Assembly: GCF_021216675.1 (NCBI RefSeq)
Contig: NZ_CP086120.1
Location: 4,028,501-4,092,500, forward strand
From: Streptomyces gobiensis
GTDB taxonomy: Bacteria > Actinomycetota > Actinomycetes > Streptomycetales > Streptomycetaceae
Direction: 5' to 3'
Length of the DNA stretch: 64,000 bases
Shown here: positions 63,701 through 64,000 of the stretch, piece after piece
How the letters are laid out: every line of letters begins with the position of its first letter
Position numbering within the stretch: the stretch's first letter is position 1
The notes under the pieces: generated by a model
Database searches by the model: none
What the model saw: the letters and a program-made list of their open reading frames with translations, nothing else
What the model was told of the DNA's origin: nothing
Made by a program: the position numbers and the translations under genes

Positions 63701-63999
63701 TCGCGATCCTCCGTGCCGAACTGCGGCATGACAGCATTACCGTCCACGACCGCCTCCTCGACATCGGAGTGGACTCCGTGGTCATGGTCCGCCTCCACCG
63801 CGCCATTCAGACGGCGCTCGACCACCCGTTCCCGCTCGTGACGATGTTCGAGCAGCCAACGGTCCGGCACCTCGCCGATCACATCTCCGGAGCTGCCGGG
63901 GGTGCGGGGGCACAGCCCGCGCAGACCCCGGCCGACGCGGCATCCGGTGGGGTACGCGCGCAGACCCGGCGCGGCCGGGCGCGGCGGCGCCGGACATGA
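57715..63999 (+). CDS. Hybrid NRPS: FAAL-ACP-Cy-A(Ox)-PCP
   Basis: 2094 aa, complete with stop at 63997-63999. (1) Fatty-acyl-AMP ligase, 1-600: YTSGSTGAPKG at 198, GPNFAYDRC, WFPGYGLTEVTLGISG. (2) ACP with phosphopantetheine Ser675 (GLGLESLRT). (3) Heterocyclisation (Cy) domain, about 738-1165: DxxxxDxxS at Asp872/Asp877/Ser880. (4) Adenylation core, about 1185 on: YTSGSTGTPKG at 1357 and A8 GREDFQVKIRGHRVE. (5) An inserted nitroreductase/McbC-type oxidase (about 1700-1925; KYRYASAGGLYPVQ). (6) A10 RGKLDR (Lys1958). (7) PCP Ser2021 (GVDSVVM). It should activate a fatty acid, condense and cyclise it with Cys/Ser/Thr and oxidise to an aromatic azole, leaving it on the PCP. No thioesterase is present, so later modules lie beyond the window. 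Confidence 0.9.
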   Translation: MTANTPHDAGLPAAGLLEILRGRVERDPKGTAFTFPSFDERTGLELPATHLTRGELDSRARAVAATLQAHGAGNGRVLLLLPPGPDFVVGLFGCLYAGACAVACAPPKAGPGTGQGERFVQIGLDAEVAVVVAQRDRAAGLRRAWAGGGAPAAAWIETDSLGGIGGTVGTDGTDGEAASADLWVPPRIDGRDLALMQYTSGSTGAPKGVMVSQDGLLEQLRVFRELAELPDGADVVTWMPVYHALGIAGTVTMSQFTGGRCTLLTPDDFIAEPFRWLKAISDASAPVFSCGPNFAYDRCVERITPEQRAQLDLSRWHSAFNAAERIQRRTIDAFTRTFEPHGFRREAWFPGYGLTEVTLGISGRRGPEPLVLTMDAAALEQGRAEPLGTDSAARSTDRSAELVGCGVPHPRVRMLVVDPGTRTECGQGEVGEIWIAGQVVNQGYWRRPEQTEEAFSGRLANGEGPFLRSGDLAFRHGDEVVVCGRLKELIIIRGRNIHPQDVEAAARRAHPALATAPAAAFSVDAAEGERLVLVQSVESSAEDAGDLDLAALGAEVRAAIAAEQDVEAHAVVFVAPGDIPMTGSGKIRRTTCRQAYLDGELKPLHTAAASAAPAAPPDAAAQATSPLRDMVRGLPAELRGHVLAAEVRRRIAALLGADPHTVPGDRPLIGLGLESLRTVELRYGLTRDFGVALPMAGFLRGSVADVAGSILHGLEGDGPQAAYIAAWPALAADPAARHEPFPLTEIQHAYLVGRGSAYDLGSTSVHLYTEYDCAELDPVRLRRALDALVRRHEMLRAVVSSDGSQRILPETGEVPVIEYDLRGAGTDRLDAHLGELREELSHQVLPLDAWPMFDIRVTWIEGTRARVHAGVDLLIADVASIRLFFLELGDLYADPDAQLPPLEVSFRDYVIAAQSIRGTEAYEKSRAYWLQRTGTLPPNPRLPLVATGLPAGRKPLRGRRHARLDAKSWARVKERAAARGLTPSAVQLAAYATVLGTWCRTGHFTLNVPLFNRHPLHPDIDRIIGDFTSVTLLEVDLRAGGGFSALAERIQRQLWQDMDHRFFSGVEVIREITRERDVPAAAFSAVVFASAREQGRDQEFKQGEVGANWLGETVYAVSQTPQVLLDHQVYEDRGTLTYKWDAVEAMFPPTVLDEMFSAYDRLLHALAEDEAEDGDGDEGAWGPGGVDVLPEPQRRLIEAANDTAGEIPEGLLCTAVAEQALAHPSRTAVIAPDRSIGYGDLYRHACRLARRLRGLGAEPNRLVAVAIGKSVEQIVAVLAVHLSGAAYLPVDPELPPARQDWLLEHSGAALVLTPSPGPDRRWPAGVTGLPVDLESADGDDSPLAPVQQPGDLAYVLYTSGSTGTPKGVAVSHRAALNTIADFTERCALTPEDRVLGLSALGFDLSVADIFAVLGSGGALVLPEPEATADPARWLELMAEHRITLWNSVPALLRMLVEHLGNPAGGDVSGRPAHPGLAALREIWLSGDWIPVDLPGRIRAAAPAARITAAGGATEAAIWSVAHEVTAADAERDSIPYGTAMRNQTMEVLNDRLEPCPVGVTGEICIGGSGLADGYWRDPERTAESFITHPRTGRRLYRTGDLGRWLPEGEIEIIGREDFQVKIRGHRVELGEIEAALLRQDEVRAAAVTVIGGEREGRRLAAVVVPDAPEAREAAAGHEAYREALGDVLTDPLERLAFTARRPGLRTDLEGTVHALPAAAPRTEPVPPRASRRTYGDGLVPLAALARMLEPLRADETDTGPKYRYASAGGLYPVQTYLYAAPGRIDGLDGGTYYYDPRQHRLVAVVPDAQLDTAVHAPDNHGMFRNSAFSVFFTARRAAVEPMYGKRARDFCLLETGLMTQLLDDAAPAYGIGLCQVGVIHATDGLRRALALDEDSEVLHGLLGGALTAGSADSDPAPEPVRLPLGELLRERLAALLPAALVPATFTEVERLPLTPRGKLDRGALRSLAEDAARTGGGEGGIGGDGEAKTGTEAKILAILRAELRHDSITVHDRLLDIGVDSVVMVRLHRAIQTALDHPFPLVTMFEQPTVRHLADHISGAAGGAGAQPAQTPADAASGGVRAQTRRGRARRRRT

Positions 64000-64000
64000 C

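Noticed and set aside
58564..63882. 1772-codon open frame opposite the NRPS
   Set aside because: It is an antisense shadow of the NRPS and has no recognisable domain.

Overview
The window reads as a Streptomyces (or close relative) chromosome segment. Supporting signs are very high GC, GTG/TTG starts, dense 4-bp ATGA/GTGA overlaps, a complete conservon (cvnABCD), a fused Kgd 2-oxoglutarate decarboxylase beside a DUF6104 gene, DUF397 and XRE genes, a TTA (bldA-type) codon, and a second nuo cluster laid out as in other streptomycetes.

Left part (1-12.7 kb): a partial periplasmic-binding protein, then a compact locus resembling the KstR2 regulon for catabolism of the steroid C/D-ring propionate HIP. 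The genes are echA20-ipdA-ipdB-ipdC-like (minus), two SDRs (plus), ipdF-kstR2-fadA6 (minus) and a FadE31/FadE32-like acyl-CoA dehydrogenase pair (plus). Both divergent promoters carry the same 18-bp palindromic site (4956-4973, 10631-10648), which fits the published KstR2 motif. A ribbon-helix-helix/Doc-like pair and a GNAT gene interrupt the locus. fadD3 and a clear fadE30 are not in the window.

12.8-26.6 kb: DUF6104, kgd with a strong terminator, an OmpR-type two-component system, a SpeE-like methyltransferase, a rhomboid-like membrane protein, a five-gene ECF sigma/anti-sigma/ABC-transporter operon, a MarR regulator and a PP2C-like protein. 26.9-34.9 kb: conservon cvnA-(27-codon ORF)-cvnB-cvnC-cvnD followed by a StyA-like flavin monooxygenase, an NlpC/P60 hydrolase, a degenerate Ser/Thr kinase and a small conserved protein.

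34.9-43.8 kb is a mosaic. It holds tRNA-Arg(CCG), two divergent diiron oxygenase genes with a TetR gene, and an inverted truncated copy of the 3' end of that TetR gene about 3.4 kb away. It also holds a zinc-ribbon/DUF397/frameshifted-ORF/primase-like group, an XRE regulator with a TTA codon, an APH-type kinase and a VapBC pair.

44.0-52.1 kb: an orphan complex-I membrane arm (NuoA, H, J, K, L, M, N). The only peripheral-arm-like subunit is a NuoB/NuoD-like fusion with two cysteines, too few for the N2 iron-sulfur cluster. 52.1-56.3 kb: envelope metal/copper-type genes (Sco1, SHOCT, DUF305, DUF3105, a Cys-rich secreted protein, an F510_1955-type lipoprotein). 56.3-64 kb: the edge of a biosynthetic cluster with an O-methyltransferase, a 164-bp MITE-like inverted-repeat element flanked by TA, and a 2094-residue NRPS ordered FAAL-ACP-Cy-A(Ox inserted)-PCP. 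This enzyme should load a fatty acid and build an acyl-thiazole or acyl-oxazole.
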